Assembly: GCA_902782985.1 (NCBI GenBank) | Contig: CACZPC010000230.1 | Coordinates: 1-6,021 of the forward strand | DNA length: 6,021 nt | Reading direction: 5' to 3' | DNA from: Oscillospiraceae bacterium | Lineage (GTDB): Bacteria; Bacillota; Clostridia; Saccharofermentanales; Saccharofermentanaceae | Shown: one piece after another, positions 1 to 5,717 of the stretch | Numbering within the stretch: position 1 is the stretch's first letter | How the letters are laid out: each line of letters starts with the position of its first letter | Notes under the pieces: generated by a model | Seen by the model: only the letters and a program-made list of their open reading frames with translations | The model's database searches: none | What the model was told of the DNA's origin: nothing | Position numbers and translations under genes: made by a program

Positions 1-401
1 AGCATCAACCAAAGTGCACCTTCCCTGAAGCCGCTGTTGGACAGTACGAACATGGGTATTCCTTCTTTCTCGAAATGCTCAAGCATCTCCTGAAGGCCGT
101 CGTATACTCTTTCTTCGTTGCATCTACTGAGAAATAACGCTTCCTCTTCTATATCCATGTCGATGATATCGCCGCCGTACTTCTTCGCATACAAAGGAAG
201 CTCATCTCTTACGAAAGGGAACTCAAGTCCTTTCCCGTGCATATCCAGCATGTGTACGAAAAGCTCTTCGCCGTATGCCTTTATCTCTTCGAAAGAGCAC
301 TTATCCTTATAGTGCTCTTTCCAAAGAGGCTTTAAGCCGCGGTTGAAATCCATATTCACGACTTCTACAAGTGTCTGAAAAAGGTCAAATATAAGTATCA
401 T
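1..401 (-). CDS. HAD-superfamily hydrolase, N-terminal part (runs off left edge)
   Basis: Reading leftward from the ATG at 401-399, 133 codons stay open to the window edge, so only the N-terminal part is present. The start MILIFDLFQTLVE is HAD motif I: Asp6 is the expected nucleophile and Thr10 the conserved threonine. The second aspartate of the phosphatase DxDxT pattern is replaced by Phe8, as in haloacid-dehalogenase-like and FDLFxTL branches, so a classical phosphatase role is less certain. Residues about 20-105 are charged and helical, as expected of a C1 cap. MFVLSNS at 117-123 fits motif II, with Ser121 the conserved residue. Motifs III and IV (Lys and the acidic pair) lie outside the window. 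AAGGAAG about 8 bases before the ATG is an acceptable ribosome binding site. The gene diverges from the membrane protein at 532. Family membership is fairly sure; substrate is unknown. Confidence 0.85.
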   Translation of the reverse strand, partial: MILIFDLFQTLVEVVNMDFNRGLKPLWKEHYKDKCSFEEIKAYGEELFVHMLDMHGKGLEFPFVRDELPLYAKKYGGDIIDMDIEEEALFLSRCNEERVYDGLQEMLEHFEKEGIPMFVLSNSGFREGALWLM

Positions 402-439
402 CCCGGGAGGTCTTCCTTTCGAGCATATGCTTCTTATAT

Positions 440-468
440 ATTCTACCAGTCATGTAACGATAACAGGG
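440..468 (-). promoter_or_regulatory. Putative extended -10 promoter for the HAD gene
   Basis: On the minus strand the bases at 448-440 read TGGTAGAAT, that is TG-n-TAGAAT, a 5/6 -10 box with the extended TG. The -35 position (468-463, CCCTGT, 17-base spacer) is poor, as is common with extended -10 promoters. Transcription would begin near 433, giving a leader of about 32 bases before the ATG at 401. It interleaves with the plus-strand promoter at 475-483. Pattern-based only. Confidence 0.45.
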
Positions 469-483
469 TGCTATTGGTATAAT
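455..483 (+). promoter_or_regulatory. Putative extended -10 promoter for the membrane/SseB gene
   Basis: TGGTATAAT at 475-483 is a perfect TATAAT (478-483) with an extended TG. The -35 position 17 bases upstream (455-460, TAACGA) matches poorly. The start site would be near 490, leaving about 42 bases of leader before the ATG at 532. The -35 regions of this promoter and the divergent one (463-468) lie next to each other, so polymerase bound at one would probably block the other. Confidence 0.55.
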
Positions 484-531
484 GGTATCCGGAGCAAGGG
501 CTCTTAAGTATAAAGATATCGGGGTAGACAG

Positions 532-2451
532 ATGAACAGATGTCAGAGAACTGAATGGATAACGAGCGGGATCATAGCAGTGAGCTTTCTGCTCATGAAC
601 GTACTTATACCTCACGGGCATTTTACGGGAACGGGACTGGATCTTATAGTAAGTATCCTCTGTCTGGGTTCGGTGTCGGGACTTGCGATCGCTTATATCA
701 TCAGGGGCATAAAGGATATCCGCGGCGGGAAAGAGAAAAAACTCTTTCTTGCACTGCGCTTTATACTTCCTCCGTGCATATATGCGCTGGATACCCGGCT
801 TAAGAGCCTGGAGGGAGATACTGCCGTTCTTTTTATAGTCACCGGCCTGATCATCATCATGTGCAATGTTCTCTATATCCTTTATTACGGACATTCCAGG
901 TTCATGTGGGCTACCCTTGCACTATATAATGCAAGCTCATGGATATACTTCCTCATGCGTCCCAAGACAAGCCTTATACTCCTTTTCCCGAGCGTGTATT
1001 ATGTCGAGCTCCTGGTATTTGCTATCGCGGTGGGATACACGGAGTATTTCGTACGCGTTATGCTTGGTCTTATAAGCGCTCCCGAGAAAGCTTCCCGTCC
1101 TGATGAAGGACCCGTGAAGAAGACAGAGGAAGTGAAAGGCTTTGCCTGCAGTGTGGAGGAGATCTTTGCCATCAAGGATAATGAAGGCGTTGTCGTTACC
1201 GGGCATGTCAAGGGAACCGTAAGTGCGGGAATGGAAGTTCGCGTATTGAATATCGGGGATGACGTCTGTGAAGAATATCCCGCGAGCGTAGTCTCCCTCG
1301 TGAAGGACAGGACTCCCGTGACTTCGGCAACAGACTGCGCTGTCGGCATAAAGCTCAAGGGGTTAAGTATGGATAAGATCTCCAAGGGATGTGTGATATG
1401 TTCCGGTGAAGCAACTTCCGGGTATCTGCTGTGGGCGCTTGCGATGGGACTCGCATACGAATATGTCGAGCGCAGGGATATGGATCTCACGGTAGAAGAG
1501 TGGGAGAAGCTTCCCATCGGCCATATGGCGGAGACTGCAAGCTGTTATATGGCGAAGATGGGCAAGACCCCGGCTTCGCTCCAGACGGATGAGTTCAAGA
1601 TGAAGAGCAGGATCAAGGTGGACAGACTCGTTACTGCCCTTGTAAAGAAAGTACTTTCCGCCGACGAACTGTATGTCGTATTCAGCCGGATCACAGGTGA
1701 GCCTTATATGTTTACCAAGGTATCCGGGGATATCAAGAACAGCCAAGTGGCACCGCCGACCATAATGCTGGTCACCAAAGGAGCTGAAAGGATCATTGAC
1801 AGCGCTCGTTCTGATCCTGATATGGAGCTGAAGCTGATAAGGAATGCGGAGGATAACGGTAAGGGGATATACGATCTGCTCGGCAGGGCATTCTATCTTA
1901 ACGGCGCCTGCGGTATCAATATCAACGGCAGCGGTTTCAATATCATGAAGGATCTTATCATCAGCGAACCGGACTATAAGGATACTCCGAAGAAGGATAT
2001 TCCCGTGACTAATCCTGACCTGGTGAGATGGTTGCTCCTTCTGGGTCAGCTGCGCGACAGCAAGGATCCGAATAAGGCAACGCTCTATGGCATATTCTAC
2101 GGATTCGTCTTAAGGGAGCTTCCGAAGGCATCTTTCCTGGTACCCATGCAGAAGAGCGGCGAATTCCCCCGGCCTGATGAGAACGGTAAGATCGTGCTTC
2201 CCGAGGGCGCGAAGATGTCCTTCGCAGCATGCCCGGGTAAGGACGGACGTACTTCTATATGTATGTTTACCGACTGGTACAGATTAAGGCAGGGATTCGA
2301 CGAGAGCTGGGACGGAATGGTCGTAAAGATCGGCGATCTGATCGAACGGAATGATTGCTCCGTCAATCCCGTCAAGGAGCATCTTGAGACCGGTCTTTAT
2401 GTCAGCAAGCCTGTCTTTGAGAAGGCTGTATCGATGCTGCAGTCTTTCTGA
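532..2451 (+). CDS. Multi-pass membrane protein with EF-Tu domain-2-like barrel and two SseB-like domains
   Basis: A 639-residue protein of unknown function. Residues 1-180 are strongly hydrophobic, with likely membrane helices near 10-27, 36-58, 97-117, 123-142 and 147-175 and a weaker stretch at 70-85. A charged linker (183-203) leads to a beta barrel at about 207-291: SVEEIFAIKDNEGVVVTGHV, then a glycine-rich turn, then VGIKLKGLSMDKISKGCVI. This closely follows domain 2 of EF-Tu-type translational GTPases, but no P-loop or other G motif is present, so it cannot act as a GTPase. After a helical stretch (295-350) come two regions like SseB domains: about 362-470 (ELYVVFSRITGEPYMF, ending in a GININGSG turn) and 497-632 (ELPKASFLVPM, then DGRTSICMFTDWYRLRQGF, then VNP). 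The start is the first ATG after an in-frame stop at 511-513; the ribosome site is weak (GGGG, 7 bases upstream). It converges on the peptide operon, so a shared role is not implied. The domain calls are by eye; the barrel is the surer of them. Confidence 0.88.
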   Translation: MNRCQRTEWITSGIIAVSFLLMNVLIPHGHFTGTGLDLIVSILCLGSVSGLAIAYIIRGIKDIRGGKEKKLFLALRFILPPCIYALDTRLKSLEGDTAVLFIVTGLIIIMCNVLYILYYGHSRFMWATLALYNASSWIYFLMRPKTSLILLFPSVYYVELLVFAIAVGYTEYFVRVMLGLISAPEKASRPDEGPVKKTEEVKGFACSVEEIFAIKDNEGVVVTGHVKGTVSAGMEVRVLNIGDDVCEEYPASVVSLVKDRTPVTSATDCAVGIKLKGLSMDKISKGCVICSGEATSGYLLWALAMGLAYEYVERRDMDLTVEEWEKLPIGHMAETASCYMAKMGKTPASLQTDEFKMKSRIKVDRLVTALVKKVLSADELYVVFSRITGEPYMFTKVSGDIKNSQVAPPTIMLVTKGAERIIDSARSDPDMELKLIRNAEDNGKGIYDLLGRAFYLNGACGININGSGFNIMKDLIISEPDYKDTPKKDIPVTNPDLVRWLLLLGQLRDSKDPNKATLYGIFYGFVLRELPKASFLVPMQKSGEFPRPDENGKIVLPEGAKMSFAACPGKDGRTSICMFTDWYRLRQGFDESWDGMVVKIGDLIERNDCSVNPVKEHLETGLYVSKPVFEKAVSMLQSF

Positions 2452-2964
2452 TCAGATATTCTTCATGAGATATCTTAATACGGTCTCATGTCCCGTCACG
2501 ATATTTGCCCTGCAGGAAAGACCGTCTGCCAGGGACAGTGCATTACCGTTATCGTCCTTGAGAGCATCGTTACTGAACGCTACCGTCACCATATAATATG
2601 AGGCACCCGTCTCTGAACTGAAGAACTGTTCGTCGGAGATCTCCTGTATCTGTCCGTGGAAGTATGAATACTCGTTGGCGGGATAGGCGATGACTTCGAA
2701 CTTAACGTCCTGTCCTACGTGTACTTTTCCGTAATCGCTGTCTGATATATAGATCTCCATGTGGTATGTCTGATCCTCGTCCTTTACGAGAATTCCGCCG
2801 GAATTTACTACTTCGTCTATCGAGAATAAAGACATCCAAGCAAAGGCGATCAATGTGAATGACAGCATGATGTATACGAATATCACGGCGAACCTGTTCG
2901 GCTTGGACTCGTAGATCTCAGTACTCTCCGACAGATCCTTCATGTCAATGATCACAGGTCTCAT
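2452..2964 (-). CDS. Minimal HlyD-family export adaptor lacking the lipoyl/coiled-coil insert
   Basis: A 170-residue protein, much shorter than usual HlyD-type adaptors (about 400-500 residues). The N-terminus (VIIDMKDLSESTEIYESKP) and a single membrane helix at about 25-45, followed by FSIDEVVNSGGILV, match the start of Gram-positive bacteriocin-export adaptors. The chain then passes within about ten residues into the segment normally found after the hairpin: MEIYISDSDYGKVHVGQDVK (69-88), a beta-barrel region with the AYP motif, and the usual C-terminal end ANIVTGHETVLRYL. Both lipoyl halves and the alpha-helical hairpin are therefore absent, yet the frame is intact. It should sit in the membrane with its barrel outside and help the ABC exporter release peptide. 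The start is well placed: GGAGGG (2977-2972) lies 7 bases upstream inside the end of the exporter gene, whose stop is 3 bases away, so translation is probably coupled. No terminator follows; the stop touches that of the convergent gene. Confidence 0.85.
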   Translation of the reverse strand: MRPVIIDMKDLSESTEIYESKPNRFAVIFVYIMLSFTLIAFAWMSLFSIDEVVNSGGILVKDEDQTYHMEIYISDSDYGKVHVGQDVKFEVIAYPANEYSYFHGQIQEISDEQFFSSETGASYYMVTVAFSNDALKDDNGNALSLADGLSCRANIVTGHETVLRYLMKNI

Positions 2965-2967
2965 CTC

Positions 2968-5172
2968 TTATCCCTCCGCTTCATAGTCTCCGAGAGACTG
3001 CTGTCTTACAAGTTCTGCATATCTTCCGCCAAGAGCGATAAGTTCCTTATGAGTACCTGACTCTGCGATCTTTCCTTTTTCCATGACGAAGATCCTGTCA
3101 CAGTTCTTGATGGTACTTAATCTGTGTGCGATGAATATCGTTGTCATATCCCGGGCGAACTCGTTGATGGTAACGTCAAGGGCTCTTTCCGTTATGGAAT
3201 CTAAGTTGCTGGTAGCTTCGTCGAGGATCAGTATATCCGGCTTCTTGAGCATGGCTCTGGCGATGGCGAGCCTCTGTCTCTGACCTCCCGACAGGTTGGC
3301 TCCGTTCTCTTCCAGGTATGTATTATAACGGGCGGGGAGTTCGTTGATGAAGTCGTGTGCCTGTGCCATCTTGGCAGCCTCTACGACGTCCTCCATGGTC
3401 ACGTCATCCATTCCCAGAGTCAGGTTGTCGTAGATGGTACCGCTGAACAGGAATGTCTCCTGAGGGATGTAGGCGATACGATCTCGGAGCGTCTCTATCT
3501 GTATATCCTCGATACAGCGGTCACCGATCAGGATCTCGCCTTTCTCGGGAGAGTACATGTGAAGAAGGAGCTTGGTAAGGGTAGTCTTACCTGAACCGCT
3601 CTCTCCTACGAATGCTACGTTGCTTCCCTTGGGGATATCAAGGTTTATGTTTTCCAGTACGAGCCTTCTCGTGCCGTAACGGAAATCCATATCATGGATA
3701 CGGATATCTCCCTTGAGCGACGAAGGTGAAGCCTTGCGGATCTCGTTCTCAGTCTTCTCTACCTCAAGATCGAGGATCTCTCCCAGTCTGTCTGCAGCTA
3801 CTACCGCAGTCTGTATCTGGGGCTGGAGGTTGATGAGGTTCTTGATGGGATCCAGGAAATATACAAGGAGGGAATTGAAGGCGATAAGGCCGCCGGCGGT
3901 CATATCGCCGTGGATAACGCTGATACCGCCGATCCACAGGATGATGACGCCTCCTATAAGTTCCACGGATGTCTTCAGGGCATCCTGAGCATTTCCGACA
4001 CATGTGAGCCTGAAGATGCTCTTAAGGAGCTTTACGAACTTGGTCTCCGTATCCCTCTTTGTCCTTCTCTCGGCATTATATGCTTTTACGGTCTGGATAC
4101 CGTTAAGGGACTCTACCATATATGAGGTGAGCTGCGCGTTATCTTCCATCACTTCTTCGTTCAGCTTGCGGTATCTCTCATTAAATGCGAATACGATGAC
4201 GGCATAGAGGATCACCATGACGACTGTTATGAGGAACAGCTTAACATTCTGTGTGCATAGGATCACCGCACCTACTGCAGCCATCAGGGTATCGATCATG
4301 ATGGTAAGGGTCGCTCCCGAGATGGCATCACGTACCTTGCCCGCATCAGCAAAACGCGAGATGATCTCACCGACCCTTCTTGTTCCGAAGAAGTTCATGG
4401 GGAGATCCATGACATGACGGTAATACCCCAGGAGCAGCTTGATATCCAGCTTCTGGCTCAGATACAGCATCATGTGGGACCTGATGGTGACGAGAGCTAT
4501 CTTGAAGATACTTAGCAGTATCATGCCTATGGATAGCGTGGTCAGCATCTTCTGCAGACCGCAGGGAAGTACCGAGTCGATCAGAGCCTGATAGTAAAAT
4601 GCTCCGAGGATGCCGAATAATGTATATATCAATGACGCGAGAAAGATATGCAGGATCAGCTTCTTCTGCGGGAGGAGAAGATAGAAGAACCTGCTGAACA
4701 GACCTTTGGTCTCGACGCCCTTCTTAAATGTCTCTTTTTTTGTCAACAGGATCAGGACGCCGCTCCACTCGTATTCGGGCGCTTTGTCTTCGGTTCCCGT
4801 TTCTCCGAAGAATTCTTCGGGTTTAAGTCTTACGATCCCTTTTGCGGGATCTGCGATAAGGATATACCGCTTTGTTATCTTATGTATTACGACATAGTGC
4901 GTTAAGGTGCCGTTTACCATCATGTGTGCGATACAAGGCAGAGGGATATCCGAATAAAAGGATTCCCGGTCACCTCTTACACCTTTTGCCAGAAAGCCTA
5001 ATCGTTCTGCGGCTTTGATCATGCCATAGGCATTGGTACCTTCCGTATCGGTACCTGCTGCTTCACGGATCTTTGTGATCCCTATCCTATAACCGTTCTG
5101 TTTGCAGATCGTGGCGAGACAAGCTGCACCGCAATCTGTTATGTCATGTTGCTTTACGCAATAATACTTCAT
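2968..5172 (-). CDS. Peptidase-containing ABC transporter (C39 protease, membrane domain, ATPase) for double-glycine peptide
   Basis: A 734-residue bacteriocin-type exporter of normal length that cuts the leader after Gly-Gly and pumps the core peptide out using ATP. Residue numbers start at the ATG at 5172-5170. The C39 peptidase (1-140) has Gln8, catalytic Cys14 in QHDITDCGAACL, His92 in THYVVIH and Asp108 in ADPAKG, so it looks active. Six membrane helices lie at about 172-198, 209-230, 287-307, 311-330, 402-420 and 427-443. The ATPase domain (about 488-722) has Walker A GESGSGKTT (Lys529), Q-loop Gln571 in YIPQETFLFSGT, signature LSGGQ (627-631), Walker B ILILDE (Asp651, Glu652) and H-loop His683. 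All key residues are present. An in-frame TTG directly precedes the ATG; I chose the ATG because GGAG at 5183-5180 is 7 bases from it but only 4 from the TTG. It lies between the peptide gene and the adaptor gene, the standard arrangement for this export system. Confidence 0.96.
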   Translation of the reverse strand: MKYYCVKQHDITDCGAACLATICKQNGYRIGITKIREAAGTDTEGTNAYGMIKAAERLGFLAKGVRGDRESFYSDIPLPCIAHMMVNGTLTHYVVIHKITKRYILIADPAKGIVRLKPEEFFGETGTEDKAPEYEWSGVLILLTKKETFKKGVETKGLFSRFFYLLLPQKKLILHIFLASLIYTLFGILGAFYYQALIDSVLPCGLQKMLTTLSIGMILLSIFKIALVTIRSHMMLYLSQKLDIKLLLGYYRHVMDLPMNFFGTRRVGEIISRFADAGKVRDAISGATLTIMIDTLMAAVGAVILCTQNVKLFLITVVMVILYAVIVFAFNERYRKLNEEVMEDNAQLTSYMVESLNGIQTVKAYNAERRTKRDTETKFVKLLKSIFRLTCVGNAQDALKTSVELIGGVIILWIGGISVIHGDMTAGGLIAFNSLLVYFLDPIKNLINLQPQIQTAVVAADRLGEILDLEVEKTENEIRKASPSSLKGDIRIHDMDFRYGTRRLVLENINLDIPKGSNVAFVGESGSGKTTLTKLLLHMYSPEKGEILIGDRCIEDIQIETLRDRIAYIPQETFLFSGTIYDNLTLGMDDVTMEDVVEAAKMAQAHDFINELPARYNTYLEENGANLSGGQRQRLAIARAMLKKPDILILDEATSNLDSITERALDVTINEFARDMTTIFIAHRLSTIKNCDRIFVMEKGKIAESGTHKELIALGGRYAELVRQQSLGDYEAEG

Positions 5173-5204
5173 CAACTAACTCCGTAGTAACGGACTTCTG
5201 CTAC

Positions 5205-5252
5205 CGTAATATTATATAAAGAGGCAAGCAGCACAATGCGGCTACTTGCCTC
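5205..5252 (-). terminator. Hairpin terminator or attenuator between peptide gene and exporter gene
   Basis: Bases 5221-5232 and 5241-5252 form a 12-bp stem with an 8-base loop. In the minus-strand RNA the stem is unbroken (GAGGCAAGUAGC against GCUGCUUGCCUC, with one U-G pair); read from the plus strand that pair becomes a C/A mismatch, so the structure favours the peptide operon's direction. The 3' tail is UUUAUAUAAUAUU, U-rich at first but broken by A residues, which suggests partial rather than complete termination. It lies 37 bases after the peptide stop and about 49 bases before the exporter ATG. Confidence 0.7.
5211..5216 (-). promoter_or_regulatory. Possible -10 box for separate exporter transcription
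   Basis: The minus strand reads TATAAT at 5216-5211, inside the AT-rich tail of the hairpin. The -35 position at 17 bases (GCATTG) falls in the hairpin and matches poorly, and there is no extended TG. If used, it would give the exporter a start near 5204 and a leader of about 32 bases. The match may simply reflect the AT-rich tail. Confidence 0.2.
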
Positions 5253-5289
5253 CTGTAAGTTCATTCCTGAACGCGATCAGAAAGATCCA

Positions 5290-5454
5290 TTAATAAACTC
5301 TGATCTCGCTGTAGGGATAGTCGCTTGATACCCAGACAGGTCCTACCCATACCTTCTCATAGTAGGATCCTCTCCATACTACCTTATAGCCGCGTACATA
5401 CTTACCGCCGCCGTTAACTGTCATAAGCTCTGTCTCGTTGAGTGTCTTAAACAT
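5290..5454 (-). CDS. Double-glycine leader precursor peptide (bacteriocin-like, cysteine-free)
   Basis: A 54-residue precursor. The leader MFKTLNETELMTVNGG fits the double-glycine consensus position by position: Leu at -12, Glu -8, Leu -7, Val -4, Gly-Gly at -2/-1. Cleavage after Gly16 leaves a 38-residue core from GKYVRGYKVV to YSEIRVY. The core has no cysteine, seven Tyr, three Trp (each in a Val-Trp pair), eight Val, six Lys/Arg and three Asp/Glu, so it is basic, aromatic and likely beta-forming. Without Cys it cannot be a pediocin-type or lanthionine peptide; an unmodified class II bacteriocin or secreted signal peptide fits best. The frame continues upstream to an ATG at 5547 (85 residues), but that ATG has no ribosome site, whereas the one at 5454 has a consensus AAAGGAGG six bases away and gives an ideal leader. 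It lies directly upstream of its exporter. Precursor status is fairly certain; the activity is inferred. Confidence 0.88.
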   Translation of the reverse strand: MFKTLNETELMTVNGGGKYVRGYKVVWRGSYYEKVWVGPVWVSSDYPYSEIRVY

Positions 5455-5502
5455 TTTTTGCCTCCTTTGGGTCTCATTCAACCCATAAATAGTTTTTTGC
5501 CT
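5432..5502 (-). repeat. Diverged 39-bp tandem repeat across the peptide ribosome site and leader start
   Basis: The minus strand carries AGGCAAAAAA at 5502-5493 and again at 5463-5454, 39 bases apart. Counting 32 bases from each (5502-5471 and 5463-5432), about 21 of 32 bases match, both ending in GAGAC. Because 39 is a multiple of 3, the reading frame is kept: RQKTIYGLNETQR upstream lines up with RQKMFKTLNETEL at the real start (7 of 13 residues identical). It could be an old duplication of the start region or chance. Confidence 0.45.
5461..5468 (-). promoter_or_regulatory. Consensus ribosome binding site that fixes the peptide start
   Basis: The minus strand reads AAAGGAGG at 5468-5461, followed by CAAAAA and then the ATG at 5454. 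This is a full Shine-Dalgarno match at ideal spacing, the strongest in the window. It decides in favour of the 54-residue precursor over the 85-residue reading and fits a peptide that is made in large amounts. Confidence 0.85.
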
Positions 5503-5532
5503 TTCGATCGCCTGCGCACTGCAAAAGAAAGT

Positions 5533-5562
5533 ATTATAAAATGGCATCTGTTAACATGGCCA
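5533..5562 (-). promoter_or_regulatory. Possible proximal promoter of the peptide gene
   Basis: The minus strand reads TATAAT at 5538-5533, with TGGCCA at 5562-5557 (4/6 match to TTGACA) and an 18-base spacer. Transcription would begin near 5526, leaving about 70 bases of leader. It overlaps the first codons of the 85-residue reading, so use of this promoter would support the shorter peptide start. Confidence 0.35.
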
Positions 5563-5563
5563 G

Positions 5564-5593
5564 ATTATACGAACTGATAAAATCGAATATGAA
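5564..5593 (-). promoter_or_regulatory. Possible second -10 box upstream of the peptide gene
   Basis: The minus strand reads TATAAT at 5569-5564. The best -35 candidate is TTCATA (about 5593-5588), a 4/6 match with an 18-base spacer. In such AT-rich DNA a chance match is quite possible; it is listed as an alternative to the boxes at 5533-5562 and 5718-5746. Confidence 0.25.
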
Positions 5594-5642
5594 AATATAG
5601 AGATCAAAATACTGAAAATCCCATATTGCTATCTACCCTTAA

Positions 5643-5699
5643 TTATAGAAACGGATCAACTGAACAATACACACACACTTCAATCGATCTCAAACCCAT
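5643..5699 (-). CDS. Possible 18-residue upstream reading frame in the peptide leader
   Basis: Just after the predicted start of transcription from the 5718-5746 promoter, an ATG at 5699-5697 opens MGLRSIEVCVYCSVDPFL and stops at 5645-5643. AAGGA lies only about 3-4 bases before the ATG, closer than ideal. There is no leader-peptide signature such as a run of one amino acid, no signal sequence and no known family. It could be a regulatory upstream frame or chance; I cannot tell from the sequence. Confidence 0.2.
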   Translation of the reverse strand: MGLRSIEVCVYCSVDPFL

Positions 5700-5717
5700 T
5701 ATTCCTTCAATACGGAA

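Noticed and set aside
385..894. 169-codon minus-strand frame across the divergent promoter and the start of the membrane protein gene
   Set aside because: It overlaps the well-supported HAD start and the N-terminal membrane helices in other frames, and its product is a low-complexity mix rich in Arg, Tyr and Lys without domain signs; a shadow frame.
999..1517. 172-codon minus-strand frame inside the membrane/SseB gene
   Set aside because: Ser/Thr-rich translation antisense to the recognisable EF-Tu domain-2-like barrel; no family resemblance and no ribosome site of note.
2454..2475. Inverted repeat AGATAT/ATATCT after the membrane/SseB gene as a terminator
   Set aside because: The stem is six AT-rich pairs, is not followed by a T-run on either strand, and lies in the adaptor's coding end.
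2968..5175. TTG start of the exporter one codon upstream of the ATG
   Set aside because: The GGAG ribosome site is only 4 bases from the TTG but 7 from the ATG at 5172, so the ATG is preferred.
5290..5547. 85-residue version of the precursor peptide starting at 5547
   Set aside because: No ribosome binding site precedes that ATG and a promoter-like TATAAT lies just inside it, while the ATG at 5454 has a consensus site and yields an ideal double-glycine leader.
5668..5678. Alternating AC run as a phase-variable simple repeat
   Set aside because: It is only about five units long and lies far from the best -10 boxes, so slippage switching is not supported.
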